From positions 186,001 to 250,000 of the forward strand of contig CACWNQ010000001.1 in NCBI GenBank assembly GCA_902762385.1: a DNA stretch of 64,000 bases, given 5' to 3'. This DNA is from an uncultured Bacteroidales bacterium (GTDB lineage: Bacteria > Bacteroidota > Bacteroidia > Bacteroidales > Muribaculaceae). The notes under the pieces are model-generated. The model did no database searches, was not told the DNA's origin, and saw only the letters and a list, made by a program, of their open reading frames with translations. The position numbers and the translations under genes are program-made. Shown in pieces: positions 1-8,171 of this stretch (positions within the stretch are counted from its first letter, which is position 1; the number at the start of each line of letters is the position of its first letter).

Positions 1-386
1 GAACTAGTGGTGGCTAGGGCATCTTTGAGCATGCCGGTAAATCCTTGTCCGTAGAAGATGTTGTCGCCAAGCACTAGGCACACTGAATCTTCTCCTATGA
101 ACTCCTCGCCAATAATAAAGGCTTGTGCGAGTCCGTCGGGTGATGGCTGCTCGGCATAACTGAATTTCACACCAATCTCTTCGCCAGAGCCTAACAGACG
201 CTCAAACTGAGGCAAGTCATGTGGAGTGGAAATTATTAATATTTCTTTGATGCCAGCCAGCATTAGAACCGAGATGGGGTAGTAAATCATCGGTTTGTCA
301 TAGATTGGCACCAGCTGTTTCGAGATGCCTTTGGTCACGGGATAAAGTCGTGTTCCCGAGCCACCTGCAAGAACTATACCTTTCAT
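1..386 (-). CDS. rfbA: Glucose-1-phosphate thymidylyltransferase, partial (3' end outside window)
   Basis: This enzyme joins glucose 1-phosphate and dTTP to give dTDP-glucose, the first step of dTDP-rhamnose synthesis for surface polysaccharide. Only the first 128 codons lie in the window; the gene runs off the left edge. The nucleotide-binding signature [15 protein letters not shown] is at residues 6-20, followed by the sugar-nucleotidyltransferase segments [15 protein letters not shown] and VLGDNIFYG. The ATG at 384-386 puts the signature at the usual distance from the N terminus. It lies 46 bp downstream of rfbB on the same strand, so the two are probably one transcript. Family assignment is by motif and is secure. 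Confidence 0.95.
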   Translation of the reverse strand, partial: MKGIVLAGGSGTRLYPVTKGISKQLVPIYDKPMIYYPISVLMLAGIKEILIISTPHDLPQFERLLGSGEEIGVKFSYAEQPSPDGLAQAFIIGEEFIGEDSVCLVLGDNIFYGQGFTGMLKDALATTS

Positions 387-432
387 ATTCTTATTATCGT
401 TTACAACTATTATTTCTTAATTGAGCGAAGCA

Positions 433-1632
433 CTAACGGTTTCCGTACATTTGCTCATAATATTTCTGATAGTCACCGCTCGTTACATCGTTTATCCACT
501 GCTGATGGTCAAGATTCCAGCGTATGGTCTTCTCGATACCCACAGTGAAAGGTGTTTCGGGATACCAACCAAGTTGTGTCGCAATCTTAGTCGGGTCGAT
601 TGCATAGCGCATATCGTGACCAGGACGGTCGGTGACGTAGGTTATTAGGTCGTAGTTAATATCCTCAAGTTTGCAACTCAGCAATTTCTGATACTTGGGT
701 TCCTCGCGCATGATGCGTGCTATAGTGTCGATTATGAGCTTTACAATGTTGATATTGCTTTCCTCATTGAAACCGCCAATGTTATAAACCTCACCAATCT
801 TGCCCTTGCGAAGCACTAAGTCGATGGCCTTGCAATGGTCTTCGACATAGAGCCAGTCGCGCACATTCAGCCCCTTGCCATAAACTGGGAGTTTCTTACC
901 ACCTAGAATGTTGTGAATCACGAGTGGAATCAGTTTCTCGGGGAAGTGGTAAGGGCCGTAGTTATTGCTGCAGCGCGTGATGTTGATGGGGAAGTTATAG
1001 GTGTGGTGATAGGCCATAACTATCATGTCGGCGCTTGTCTTCGATGCCGAATAGGGCGAACGTGGCGACATGGGGGTGTCCTCGGTGAAGAATTCCTTGC
1101 CAAATGTAGTAAGGTTTGTGCGGCCCTCAATCACCTTTTTGAGTTCGTCGTCAACATGTAGTGGTTGAGCCTCGTCGTAGTCTTTTTCGAGTGAACCATA
1201 CACTTCATCGGTTGAGATTTGCAGATATTTTTTGCCTTTCTTATAACGAGGTTTGCCTGTTTCATCTTTCCCGTCGGCCCATGCCTCACGCGCGCAGTTC
1301 AAGAGATTCTGCGTGCCCAGGATATTCGTCTCAAGGAATAGCTTGGGATTCTCGATGCTGCGATCCACATGGCTTTCGGCAGCAAAGTTGACCACAAAGT
1401 CGATATCGTTCTCATCAAAAATTTCTCTAACTACCGAATAATCTTTGATGTCGCCTTTTACAAAAGACACATTAGGCAATTCGAGTTCCTCTTTAATCGA
1501 GTTGATATTACCCGCATAGGTGAGTGCATCGAGAACAATAACCTTAATGGTATCACCATGCTTGGCTGTGATATATTTTACAAAGTTGGCGCCTATGAAA
1601 CCTGCTGCACCTGTAACAAGATAAGTGGTCAT
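433..1632 (-). CDS. rfbB: dTDP-glucose 4,6-dehydratase
   Basis: It converts dTDP-glucose to dTDP-4-keto-6-deoxyglucose using tightly bound NAD+, the second step of dTDP-rhamnose synthesis. The extended-SDR features are present: TGAAGFIG at residues 7-14 (Rossmann glycine motif), TDE at 141-143 (active-site acid/base region) and YSASK at 194-198 (catalytic Tyr194 and Lys198). At 399 aa it is longer than the common ~350 aa form; the extra length seems to sit at about residues 120-135 and 150-185. I chose the ATG at 1630-1632 because it begins MTTYLVTG, as in the family; a longer frame to 1674 would add 14 unrelated residues and overlap the promoter. rfbA follows after 46 bp. Confidence 0.95.
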   Translation of the reverse strand: MTTYLVTGAAGFIGANFVKYITAKHGDTIKVIVLDALTYAGNINSIKEELELPNVSFVKGDIKDYSVVREIFDENDIDFVVNFAAESHVDRSIENPKLFLETNILGTQNLLNCAREAWADGKDETGKPRYKKGKKYLQISTDEVYGSLEKDYDEAQPLHVDDELKKVIEGRTNLTTFGKEFFTEDTPMSPRSPYSASKTSADMIVMAYHHTYNFPINITRCSNNYGPYHFPEKLIPLVIHNILGGKKLPVYGKGLNVRDWLYVEDHCKAIDLVLRKGKIGEVYNIGGFNEESNINIVKLIIDTIARIMREEPKYQKLLSCKLEDINYDLITYVTDRPGHDMRYAIDPTKIATQLGWYPETPFTVGIEKTIRWNLDHQQWINDVTSGDYQKYYEQMYGNR

Positions 1633-1660
1633 AATAAAAGAATTAAATAGTTTTAACTTA

Positions 1661-1691
1661 CAAAGATAATTCAACTCATGTGAATATCAAA
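1661..1691 (-). promoter_or_regulatory. Bacteroidota-type promoter for rfbB-rfbA
   Basis: On the minus strand TTTG (plus 1688-1691), 19 bp, then TATCTTTG (plus 1661-1668) matches the TTTG / TAnnTTTG consensus. The predicted start site is about 20-25 nt upstream of the rfbB ATG. Confidence 0.7.
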
Positions 1692-1718
1692 ATACAAATC
1701 AATTTTTTTATGAATTTA

Positions 1719-2945
1719 TTATTGTTTTATCTCTTCGGTTTCATCCATTTTGGTCTTGCTGGGAAGTATAAGGTTGAGTATGATTCCCACGATTGCTGCG
1801 AGACCAATTCCCGATAGGCTGAAGGTGCCTGCAGTGAGCTCAGCACCACCCACTCCAGTTGTGAGCATAATGCTGGCAATGATGATGTTGCGTGTTTTGC
1901 TGAAGTCGACCTTGTTGCGCACCAGGCTTTGGATTCCCACTGTTGCAATGGTGCCAAAGAGCATCAACATGATGCCGCCAAGCACAGCTTGTGGAATGCT
2001 TTGAAGGAAAGCGTTGAGTTTGCCGAAAACCGAAAATACTATTGCTGCTACAGCAGTGATACGGATAACAGCAGGAGAAGTGATTTTAGTGATTTGCATA
2101 GCACCGGTTACCTCGCTATAGGTGGTAACGGGAGGACCACCCATGAATGAAGCAGCAAGGCAGGCGAGACCGTCACCGAGCATTGTGCGGTGAAGTCCAG
2201 GGTCAGTAATGAAATCTTTGCCTGCCACGTTACTCACTACATACACGTCGCCCACATGCTCAATCAGAGTGGCAAGCGCAATGGGCATTAAGCAGATGAA
2301 GGGCTGCCAGTCAAAGGTGGGCAGCAGGGGGTGGGCAATGTTTTTGGGAAGGGCCACCCAGGGAGCGCTGGCGATGCCCGAGAAGTCAACCAACCCCATA
2401 ACCATTGCTGCTACGTAGCCTGCTACAATGCCGCCAACCACAGGAATCAGCTTGAACATGCCGCGTGCGTAGGTGAGAATGCCTATCGACACTAAAAGCG
2501 AAATGATAGCCAGAGTCCAGTTGCTCTTCGACATGTCGACAGCAGTTCCTGAGAGCGACAAGCCAATGAGGATGATAACTGGGCCAACCACTACTGGTGG
2601 GAACAATCGGCTAAGGAAATCGGTGCCACGCCACTTGATTAGTGCTGATGCAACAAAATAAACTAAGGCAACACCGGCAAAGCCTGAAAGGGTGCCTTCA
2701 AGCCCCCATTGTTTTGAGGCTAGCAGGATTGGGGCAATAAAAGCAAAACTTGACCCGAGAAAGATGGGGACTTTTCCTCGGGTCACTAAGTGAAAAATAA
2801 TGGTACCTATTCCTGCCGAGAATAGTGCTGTTGCTGGATCAAGTCCCACTAGCAGGGGCATCAACACTGTGGCTCCGAATGCCACAAAAAGGAATTGAGT
2901 GCCCACCACAATCTTGCGTGTTGTTGAAAGGTTGCTGCTCATCAT
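1719..2945 (-). CDS. uraA: Uracil/nucleobase permease, NCS2 family
   Basis: An inner-membrane nucleobase:cation symporter, most like uracil permease UraA. The 408 aa protein is almost entirely hydrophobic and fits a 14-segment NCS2 fold. Family segments visible are GTQFLFVAFGATVLMPLLVG near residues 16-35 and the half-helix GSSFAFIAPI near 64-73, the re-entrant TM3 region. The C terminus is short and charged (TKMDETEEIKQ). Two adjacent ATG codons at 2940-2945 make the start ambiguous by one codon. It lies 18 bp downstream of the nuclease-like gene at 2964-3770, so both are probably cotranscribed, although no shared function is evident. Substrate among uracil, xanthine and urate is inferred from resemblance, not proved. 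Confidence 0.85.
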   Translation of the reverse strand: MMSSNLSTTRKIVVGTQFLFVAFGATVLMPLLVGLDPATALFSAGIGTIIFHLVTRGKVPIFLGSSFAFIAPILLASKQWGLEGTLSGFAGVALVYFVASALIKWRGTDFLSRLFPPVVVGPVIILIGLSLSGTAVDMSKSNWTLAIISLLVSIGILTYARGMFKLIPVVGGIVAGYVAAMVMGLVDFSGIASAPWVALPKNIAHPLLPTFDWQPFICLMPIALATLIEHVGDVYVVSNVAGKDFITDPGLHRTMLGDGLACLAASFMGGPPVTTYSEVTGAMQITKITSPAVIRITAVAAIVFSVFGKLNAFLQSIPQAVLGGIMLMLFGTIATVGIQSLVRNKVDFSKTRNIIIASIMLTTGVGGAELTAGTFSLSGIGLAAIVGIILNLILPSKTKMDETEEIKQ

Positions 2946-2963
2946 TTTTTGCTTGGTTAATGG

Positions 2964-3770
2964 TTATTTTTGCATTAAATCGTTTACAATGTGCTTAATC
3001 TCGTTGGGGAGACTGGGAATGTTAATGATGTAGTAGTTGTCGTAGGCGTAGTGGAGCACCACAAGATGCATTGCGCTTATTGTGAGGCCGTAGCATTTCT
3101 CCACTATGTGCTTGTAAAGGTTCTGTTGCAATGCATAGTGCCAGTAGCTGCAGTCGGGGATATGCTCTAGTCCATTAATGCCACATGTGTCAAACCTGTT
3201 GTTCTTGCACACATTGCCTCGCTCGTCAATCAACGACCTGCTGCGCTTCCAGTCACAGAGCTCAAATGTGCCATCCTCAAGGCGGCAAGTCAGGTCGATA
3301 GTTCCGGCCATCCCCAGTTCTTCATCCATCACTCTCCATTCGGTGCGGAAAGGAGTGAAATCCATTTCCTTGACAAATTTCAGGAACAATTCAATCTCCT
3401 TATCGATATGAATGATTTTGTCATAGTGCACATGCTCACCGTCATGGGTGAATCGGCACACTGGCGCCATCTCTTTATCGCCATTCAGGTAGTTTTCAAT
3501 TTGCTTGTGCAGGTGAGTGCCGGCATAGCTTGCCATCATGCCGTCGCATTCCCATTGCTCTTTAAGTTGTTGTGCAGTGATGGGGAGTGAACGGGCTTTA
3601 CGCTCGGCCCAGTAGTCGCTGTCGAAGGGTTTGAAATAACGACCATACACGCTGCTCACTGGTGTGAGCTTGCGCTTGCCGTCGAGCCAGTAGGTGTGAC
3701 TTTCTTCTTCAAGTGAAATTCGCTCATCTTGAGGGAAGTAAAGGTCGGAATTGTCGAGGTTTCTTGTCAT
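2964..3770 (-). CDS. RecB/Cas4-like PD-(D/E)XK nuclease domain protein
   Basis: A 268 aa protein of unknown role carrying the RecB-type nuclease motif series in order: GTHLH at residues 84-88 (G-x-x-x-H), Glu144, GTID at 156-159 (metal-binding Asp159), DWK at 173-175 (Asp173, Lys175) and QQNLY at 215-219 (Q-x-x-x-Y). This is the core layout of RecB, AddAB, Cas4 and phage lambda-type exonuclease relatives. I see no four-cysteine Fe-S cluster, no helicase domain and no Cas genes nearby, so it is not an evident Cas4 or AddB. It is the first gene of a two-gene unit with uraA (18 bp gap), and repeat element A with its promoter lies directly upstream. Function is inferred only as DNA processing. 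Confidence 0.7.
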   Translation of the reverse strand: MTRNLDNSDLYFPQDERISLEEESHTYWLDGKRKLTPVSSVYGRYFKPFDSDYWAERKARSLPITAQQLKEQWECDGMMASYAGTHLHKQIENYLNGDKEMAPVCRFTHDGEHVHYDKIIHIDKEIELFLKFVKEMDFTPFRTEWRVMDEELGMAGTIDLTCRLEDGTFELCDWKRSRSLIDERGNVCKNNRFDTCGINGLEHIPDCSYWHYALQQNLYKHIVEKCYGLTISAMHLVVLHYAYDNYYIINIPSLPNEIKHIVNDLMQK

Positions 3771-3810
3771 GTGACTTCATTTTTAATTGAATCGCACACA
3801 CATTTTGCCA

Positions 3811-3842
3811 CAAAATTAGTGCAAACCGAGTGAAATACCAAA
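3811..3842 (-). promoter_or_regulatory. Promoter embedded in repeat element A
   Basis: Minus strand TTTG (plus 3839-3842), 20 bp, TAATTTTG (plus 3811-3818). The -33 TTTG is half of the inner palindrome of repeat A and the -7 box is in its outer arm. A second TAATTTTG lies at plus 3880-3887, just beyond the other arm, without a clear -33 partner. Confidence 0.55.
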
Positions 3843-3876
3843 TATATTTGAGTAATTCCGAGGCGCAGCCTAATTT
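3812..3876. repeat. Imperfect hairpin repeat, copy A
   Basis: A 65-bp element that recurs at 15779-15842. The outer arms are AAAATTAGTGCAAACCGAG (3812-3830) and CCGAGGCGCAGCCTAATTT (3858-3876), which are imperfectly complementary. Between them is a perfect 12-bp palindrome CAAATATATTTG (3839-3850). It stands just upstream of the minus-strand nuclease gene. I recall similar GC-arm elements in front of genes in Prevotella-like genomes, but cannot confirm that here. Confidence 0.7.
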
Positions 3877-3957
3877 ATCCAAAATTAAGAAATTCTTTTT
3901 AGTTTTTGAGTGATTAGTCGATAATTTTTTCCCACTTTTGCATGTAACTTATAACGA

Positions 3958-3989
3958 GCAAGCGCCTCAACCGCGGTTCAGGCGCTTGC
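3958..3989. terminator. 32-bp near-perfect palindrome after the amidase gene
   Basis: Arms GCAAGCGCCT (3958-3967) and AGGCGCTTGC (3980-3989) with a further inner pairing AACC-GC-GGTT give a very stable hairpin 26 bp past the amidase stop codon. Neither side has a strong T run, so it may be a transcript-end stabiliser rather than a classical intrinsic terminator. Confidence 0.5.
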
Positions 3990-4015
3990 CGTTGCAGGCA
4001 GGTGTTTTTGTGGGA

Positions 4016-6586
4016 TTAATTACCAAGAATGATAGAATACACCTCGGTAACATCGGCCGAGGTAACATTGCCGTCACCGTTCACGTCGCTAGTGTCAAAA
4101 TAAGTCATACTTCCATTAAGGAGGTAGTTGTAGAGCTCGGTGATGTCGGCTGATGTCACTGAGCCGTCACAGTTCACGTCGCCAGCAATGTGCGACTGCC
4201 CTTGCTTGATGATAGTGAGCGAACGCTTGGCAGGAGTTGTGCACTGGTTGTTCTCTAGTGGGATGGTGTAGATTTTTACAGATGTTCCTGCAACCACAAG
4301 GTTGCCGGCATAGTCAAATGCCATTTGCTGCACGTCGCCCACACCACCTGCAAATGATGTGCGTGATGAGAGCGTAGGAGTGGTGCCACCCCACACGACG
4401 TCATAAACCTGCACCATGCCATCACCGTCGCCAATGGCAAGAATCGTGCCATCGCGGCTCACAGCGAAGCCTGCCTGTGGTGAACCGTTAAGGTCAGTAA
4501 GACTGTTGCCCGAGTTGAAGTTGATGCTTCCCGCTGCGTCCACATGGATGAGCGATGGTGTAGTGGCTAGGTTCTGCCCCTTGGAGCGTCGTTGCGACAC
4601 CCATATGCCTCCGTTGTTGTCGCTTGCAATTTGACTGTTGCCATTGAGCATAAGGGAGTTAACCTGAATTATTGCCGATGGAGCTGTGTCCCACGAAGTG
4701 GCTATAGTGCCGTCGGTTTGTCCAATGTTATAGACTGCCACATTATTTGCCTCAAAGTCCTCTAAGAAGGTGTACATTTTAGTATTGGCTCCTGTGCCTG
4801 CTATTTCGACAGCCACATTAGAGCACGCTACTTGCGTTCCATTGTTAGTGATGATGCCATTGCTTGCACGTGTGCCCTCAAAGAACTGTGGGAATGCGCC
4901 ATCTAGGTTGCTTGGCGAAGCAACAAACACTCCCGAGTGGCTATCTCCCCAGTCGGCTATGTAAATCTTGCCATTCTCGTCGGTGGCAAGGCGATAGGGG
5001 TTGCCAAATGTCTCGCCACCTCGCAACACAGTGCTGTTGATGCGAGAGTAGTCGGCATTGAATGCCCACAGTCCGTTGGTAGTAGTGCTTGAACCGGTAC
5101 GGTCGATAACGTAGAATCGCCCCATGTAGTCGCTTTCGGGACTGTCGTCAACTGCGACACAGGCACGTGTGAAGTTGTAGATTGCATCGTCGCTGTTAAG
5201 TTTTGCAACTGCTGTAACAGGATTGCCGGTGAGTTTCACGGCCCAGTTCATGACTGTCTCATCATCGCCTGGCAAGTCATTTTGAGTTATTGTGATGGTG
5301 TTGTTGCCTTCGGTTATCTCACTTAATTCCACTGAACCAATTGTCGTTCCGCTTGTAGCATCGGTAAAGATGATTTCAGCTGCTTGTGCATCACTGTTGG
5401 CAGAGAATGTGAAGGTATAGGAGTCATCCTCGTTTTTGGCGTCGCGAAGGTCGTAGGCATAGATGCGCTTAACCGTTTCAGTCGGGTCACTACCACCTTC
5501 AGTCATGTAATACTTGGGGTAGGTTGTCTTGTTGGCATCAACTGTAATAATTTGGTTTGTTATTTCAGAATATCCGTTGGCCGAGGCACTGATGGTGTAA
5601 GTGCCAGGCGCCAGGTTGCGGAACACAAACACGCCGTTGTAGTTGTTGTCGGTTGTGTAGTTGCCCACGAGTGCACCATCTTTATAGAGCTTGACCGTCG
5701 CGCCATTAATGGGCTTGTAGGCATCGACCGAGCCACTTGCGTAATGATAAAGGTTATGCTCAAGGGTGTGGTCACGATCTTTGATGGTTCCCATTATGTA
5801 ACCTGTGCTTGGTGTGTTGAGATTGAAATAGTCGCGTATTCCGCGAGCATATCTCACACCCTCCATCTTGCAGTAGTCGATATTAAGGGCACGATGCCTT
5901 GCTGGCTGATAGGTGTGAAAATATCCCTCACTCAAGAATCCTGGTGAGTTGTGCTTGAGTACTCCCAGATAGCCTGTGGTGCTACTGCTGTTGTAGAATG
6001 TGATGTCTCCGCGAATGTCGGTGGCATTGCGGCTATAGTAGTCAATCTCGTTGGAGCCATACTTAAAATATTGCCACAATGCGTTGCACATGTCTTTGCT
6101 GCCAGCCACAAGCTCTTGCGCATCGGTGCCTCGGTACAGGAATAGGGGGTAGTTGGTGCTGGTGCCATCGGTGAGGGCATTGGAATGCACAGAGAGGAAC
6201 ATGTCGGCACCGAAGGAGTTGACTTCGGCACAAATCACCGACAGTGGTTTGTTGTAGGTTCCATCTTCGCCATTATAGGGGTAAGGGCCGCTTTCCCATC
6301 GCGAGAGCATGATGTTCGATGCATTCACGCCCATCTTGATGAGTTCGTCATATAGGCCATACACTTTCCACATGTTGGTGTTGCTCTCGTAGAAACCGCA
6401 GGTGTCGGGGCGCCCCGTGCTGCTCAGGTTAGGGTAGGGAATGGTCGCCATTGGCCTGTCGTTAGGTCCCCAGCTGCCATGCCCGGGATTGAGGTAAATC
6501 TTCACAGTGCTGGCAGTGACTGTGCTTTCCCCGAAAGCCATGGCTGCCATCATGCTCAAAATTAAGAATAGAGAAGTCTTTTTCAT
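4016..6586 (-). CDS. Secreted N-acetylmuramoyl-L-alanine amidase with C-terminal dockerin-like domain
   Basis: An 856 aa exported multidomain protein. A signal peptide covers about residues 1-20. Residues ~27-255 form an Amidase_3 zinc hydrolase: His36 (NPGHG), Glu67 (FYES), His134 (SVHSNA) and Glu220 (FLSEGYF) match metal and catalytic residues, so it probably cuts the MurNAc-L-Ala bond of peptidoglycan. A carboxypeptidase-regulatory-like beta sandwich follows (~263-365, GATVKLYKDG, APGTYTISASANGY), then a ~370-790 region that looks like a beta-propeller, and finally two dockerin-type EF-hand loops (~800-856, DVNCDGSVTSADITELYNYL and DVNGDGNVTSADVTEVYSII). It is 9 bp downstream of a propeller-like exported protein in one operon. 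No cohesin is seen in the window, so the partner of the dockerin is unknown. Confidence 0.85.
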   Translation of the reverse strand: MKKTSLFLILSMMAAMAFGESTVTASTVKIYLNPGHGSWGPNDRPMATIPYPNLSSTGRPDTCGFYESNTNMWKVYGLYDELIKMGVNASNIMLSRWESGPYPYNGEDGTYNKPLSVICAEVNSFGADMFLSVHSNALTDGTSTNYPLFLYRGTDAQELVAGSKDMCNALWQYFKYGSNEIDYYSRNATDIRGDITFYNSSSTTGYLGVLKHNSPGFLSEGYFHTYQPARHRALNIDYCKMEGVRYARGIRDYFNLNTPSTGYIMGTIKDRDHTLEHNLYHYASGSVDAYKPINGATVKLYKDGALVGNYTTDNNYNGVFVFRNLAPGTYTISASANGYSEITNQIITVDANKTTYPKYYMTEGGSDPTETVKRIYAYDLRDAKNEDDSYTFTFSANSDAQAAEIIFTDATSGTTIGSVELSEITEGNNTITITQNDLPGDDETVMNWAVKLTGNPVTAVAKLNSDDAIYNFTRACVAVDDSPESDYMGRFYVIDRTGSSTTTNGLWAFNADYSRINSTVLRGGETFGNPYRLATDENGKIYIADWGDSHSGVFVASPSNLDGAFPQFFEGTRASNGIITNNGTQVACSNVAVEIAGTGANTKMYTFLEDFEANNVAVYNIGQTDGTIATSWDTAPSAIIQVNSLMLNGNSQIASDNNGGIWVSQRRSKGQNLATTPSLIHVDAAGSINFNSGNSLTDLNGSPQAGFAVSRDGTILAIGDGDGMVQVYDVVWGGTTPTLSSRTSFAGGVGDVQQMAFDYAGNLVVAGTSVKIYTIPLENNQCTTPAKRSLTIIKQGQSHIAGDVNCDGSVTSADITELYNYLLNGSMTYFDTSDVNGDGNVTSADVTEVYSIILGN

Positions 6587-6595
6587 GGTTTCGGG

Positions 6596-7504
6596 TTATT
6601 TTGTGAAGTTAATAATGTAAATCTCGCCTTGCACAGTCGAGAACGCTATTTTTCCTGCCTTGCTGGTCACTTGGGGGAACATGGCAATCATGTCGTCGCT
6701 GGTGAGAGTCTGTTCAGTACCATCGAGGGTCTTAGTGACAATGGTTGAAGACGTGATGGTAATGCCGTCGTCATGGTCGCGCATGCCCACTACCGTATTG
6801 TTGTCGAGCCATTGAGGGGCGCGGAGTTCACCTAGTTTTACCATGTCACTGCCGTCTAGGTTGCACGTGAAGCAGCCCAGCTCGCTCACATAATAGAGTA
6901 TTCGCTTGCCACTAGGCGAGATTGATGCCCAAATGTAGTTGTACTGGTTGCCGTTGGGCGCGAACTGCCGTGTCACTCCGCCAGTGGTGAGCTGGAGCTT
7001 CAGGTTGCGGTTGCTCACGATGGGGCGCACTATCGCAGTGGGGTCGATGCCAGGTGATTTCACTTCGTTGCTCACTACTGCTGCTGCCACGAAGCCATCT
7101 GGCATGTCGAAGCCTTGCAGCTCGCGAGTGGGAGGGGTTATTGTCTTCACCATGCTTGTGCGCAAGTCGATGGTTTTTACACCTCGCCTTAGCAAGTGGT
7201 CAGGGCCAACAGTCACCTCTTGATACACCACATCGTGGCCGTTATGACCTATTTTAGTGCCGAATCCTGCTCCTCGGGCTGTTGTGAGCACTTTGCTTTC
7301 ACCTGTGGCAAGGTCGAACTTTATGAGCCCGTCTTGCTCCTGGCTGCACAGGAGCACATAGTTACCGTGGGGACTTATGGCTGCTACTTGCCTTGCCATC
7401 GGGTCGATAGGGGTCGATAACTTGACCACCTGCTGCACCTGCAACACTTGGGCTTGTGCTGTCGCGGCAAGAAATAGACAGATTAGAGTGATGAGTTTTT
7501 TCAT
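6596..7504 (-). CDS. Exported TolB/WD40-like beta-propeller protein
   Basis: A 302 aa protein with a signal peptide (MKKLITLICLFLAATAQA, residues 1-18) and repeats of the TolB/PD40 type, for example GNYVLLCSQEQDGLIKFDLA and SPSGKRILYYVSELGCFTCN, where SPxGKxI and a following aromatic-rich strand recur. This predicts a periplasmic or surface beta-propeller; no enzymatic motif is seen. The start at 7502-7504 was chosen because it gives the signal peptide and follows a good promoter by about 45 bp; a longer frame to 7777 would run through that promoter. The amidase gene begins 9 bp downstream, so the two products may act together at the envelope (inference). Confidence 0.7.
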   Translation of the reverse strand: MKKLITLICLFLAATAQAQVLQVQQVVKLSTPIDPMARQVAAISPHGNYVLLCSQEQDGLIKFDLATGESKVLTTARGAGFGTKIGHNGHDVVYQEVTVGPDHLLRRGVKTIDLRTSMVKTITPPTRELQGFDMPDGFVAAAVVSNEVKSPGIDPTAIVRPIVSNRNLKLQLTTGGVTRQFAPNGNQYNYIWASISPSGKRILYYVSELGCFTCNLDGSDMVKLGELRAPQWLDNNTVVGMRDHDDGITITSSTIVTKTLDGTEQTLTSDDMIAMFPQVTSKAGKIAFSTVQGEIYIINFTK

Positions 7505-7554
7505 AATATTATAGGGGTTGATAATTCTTGTAGAAATTATTAGTTTACAAAGTG

Positions 7555-7586
7555 CAAAGTTAATAAAAACTATCACTAAAAGCAAA
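7555..7586 (-). promoter_or_regulatory. Promoter of propeller-amidase operon
   Basis: Minus strand TTTG (plus 7583-7586), 20 bp, TAACTTTG (plus 7555-7562): a full match to the Bacteroidota consensus. Confidence 0.7.
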
Positions 7587-7646
7587 TCATAACCCTGATT
7601 TTTTATATTCAAAAAAATACAAGGGTGGAAGGGAAAATGACGATTT

Positions 7647-8108
7647 GTGGCTGATTCAAGTTTTGTAATTTTTGTCTTTGTTTTAGTAAAGCATCCGCGA
7701 CCCACCATTATCAAGGTACTGAAAGGACTGCAAAAAAGTGGCGAAATTGTGCGCACCAAGTTAAATAAATTGAACACTTTAACTTCGATAGTGAAATATG
7801 ATGATTATCAGGTAGGTTACAAAAGTTCAAGTAAAGAGATTTTAACCGAAAGTTTAACAGAACAAGAATTAAATAGTAATATAATAATTACTACCTCCTC
7901 TAAATATAATAATATAGGGCAGCACGAAAAAATTTTGAACGACATGCTCAAGGGAGGCATCCTACTCGAGGGATTTTGCAAAGCCGAGGGCATCACGCAA
8001 TCGCAGTTTAAGAATCTGGCACAACAAGTAATCAACGAGTGGAAACTAGTTAAGATTAGAGAACTTGTAGTTATTTTTTTCTTCAAAAAAGTGGAAAAAA
8101 ATTTGTAA
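7647..8108 (+). pseudogene. Remnant of a winged-helix replication-initiator-like protein
   Basis: The frame opens with GTG and has no plausible start; its first ~18 residues (SFVIFVFVLVK) look like read-through of non-coding DNA. After that, RPTIIKVLKGLQKSGEIVRT and KLNTLTSIVKYDDYQ resemble the winged-helix segment of DnaD-like or helix-turn-helix replication proteins carried by Bacteroidales mobile elements and phages, and LEGFCKAEGITQSQFKNLAQ resembles their C-terminal helical domain (DUF7833-like). The region is AT-rich, and the last residues run into poly-A/T sequence. I interpret it as a 5'-truncated, decayed fragment between the amidase operon and aroE. The family identity is from memory of the pattern and is not secure. 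Confidence 0.45.
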
Positions 8109-8132
8109 AGCTATCATTTTTGATTATTTTTG
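8102..8132 (+). promoter_or_regulatory. Promoter for aroE-comEC
   Basis: TTTG (8102-8105), 19 bp, TATTTTTG (8125-8132) fits the consensus exactly and lies 40 bp before the aroE ATG. Confidence 0.65.
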
Positions 8133-8171
8133 CAAAATATTATGACTGATTCTTAAAAAAAAGACGTTGTC

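Noticed and set aside
1-1632. Complete dTDP-rhamnose locus
   Set aside because: Only rfbB and part of rfbA are within the window; rfbC and rfbD are not seen.
2964-3770. Cas4
   Set aside because: It lacks the four Fe-S cysteines and any Cas neighbour; only the RecB-nuclease core is shared.
5384-5947. 187-codon plus-strand frame
   Set aside because: It is antisense to the amidase gene; no family resemblance and no promoter.
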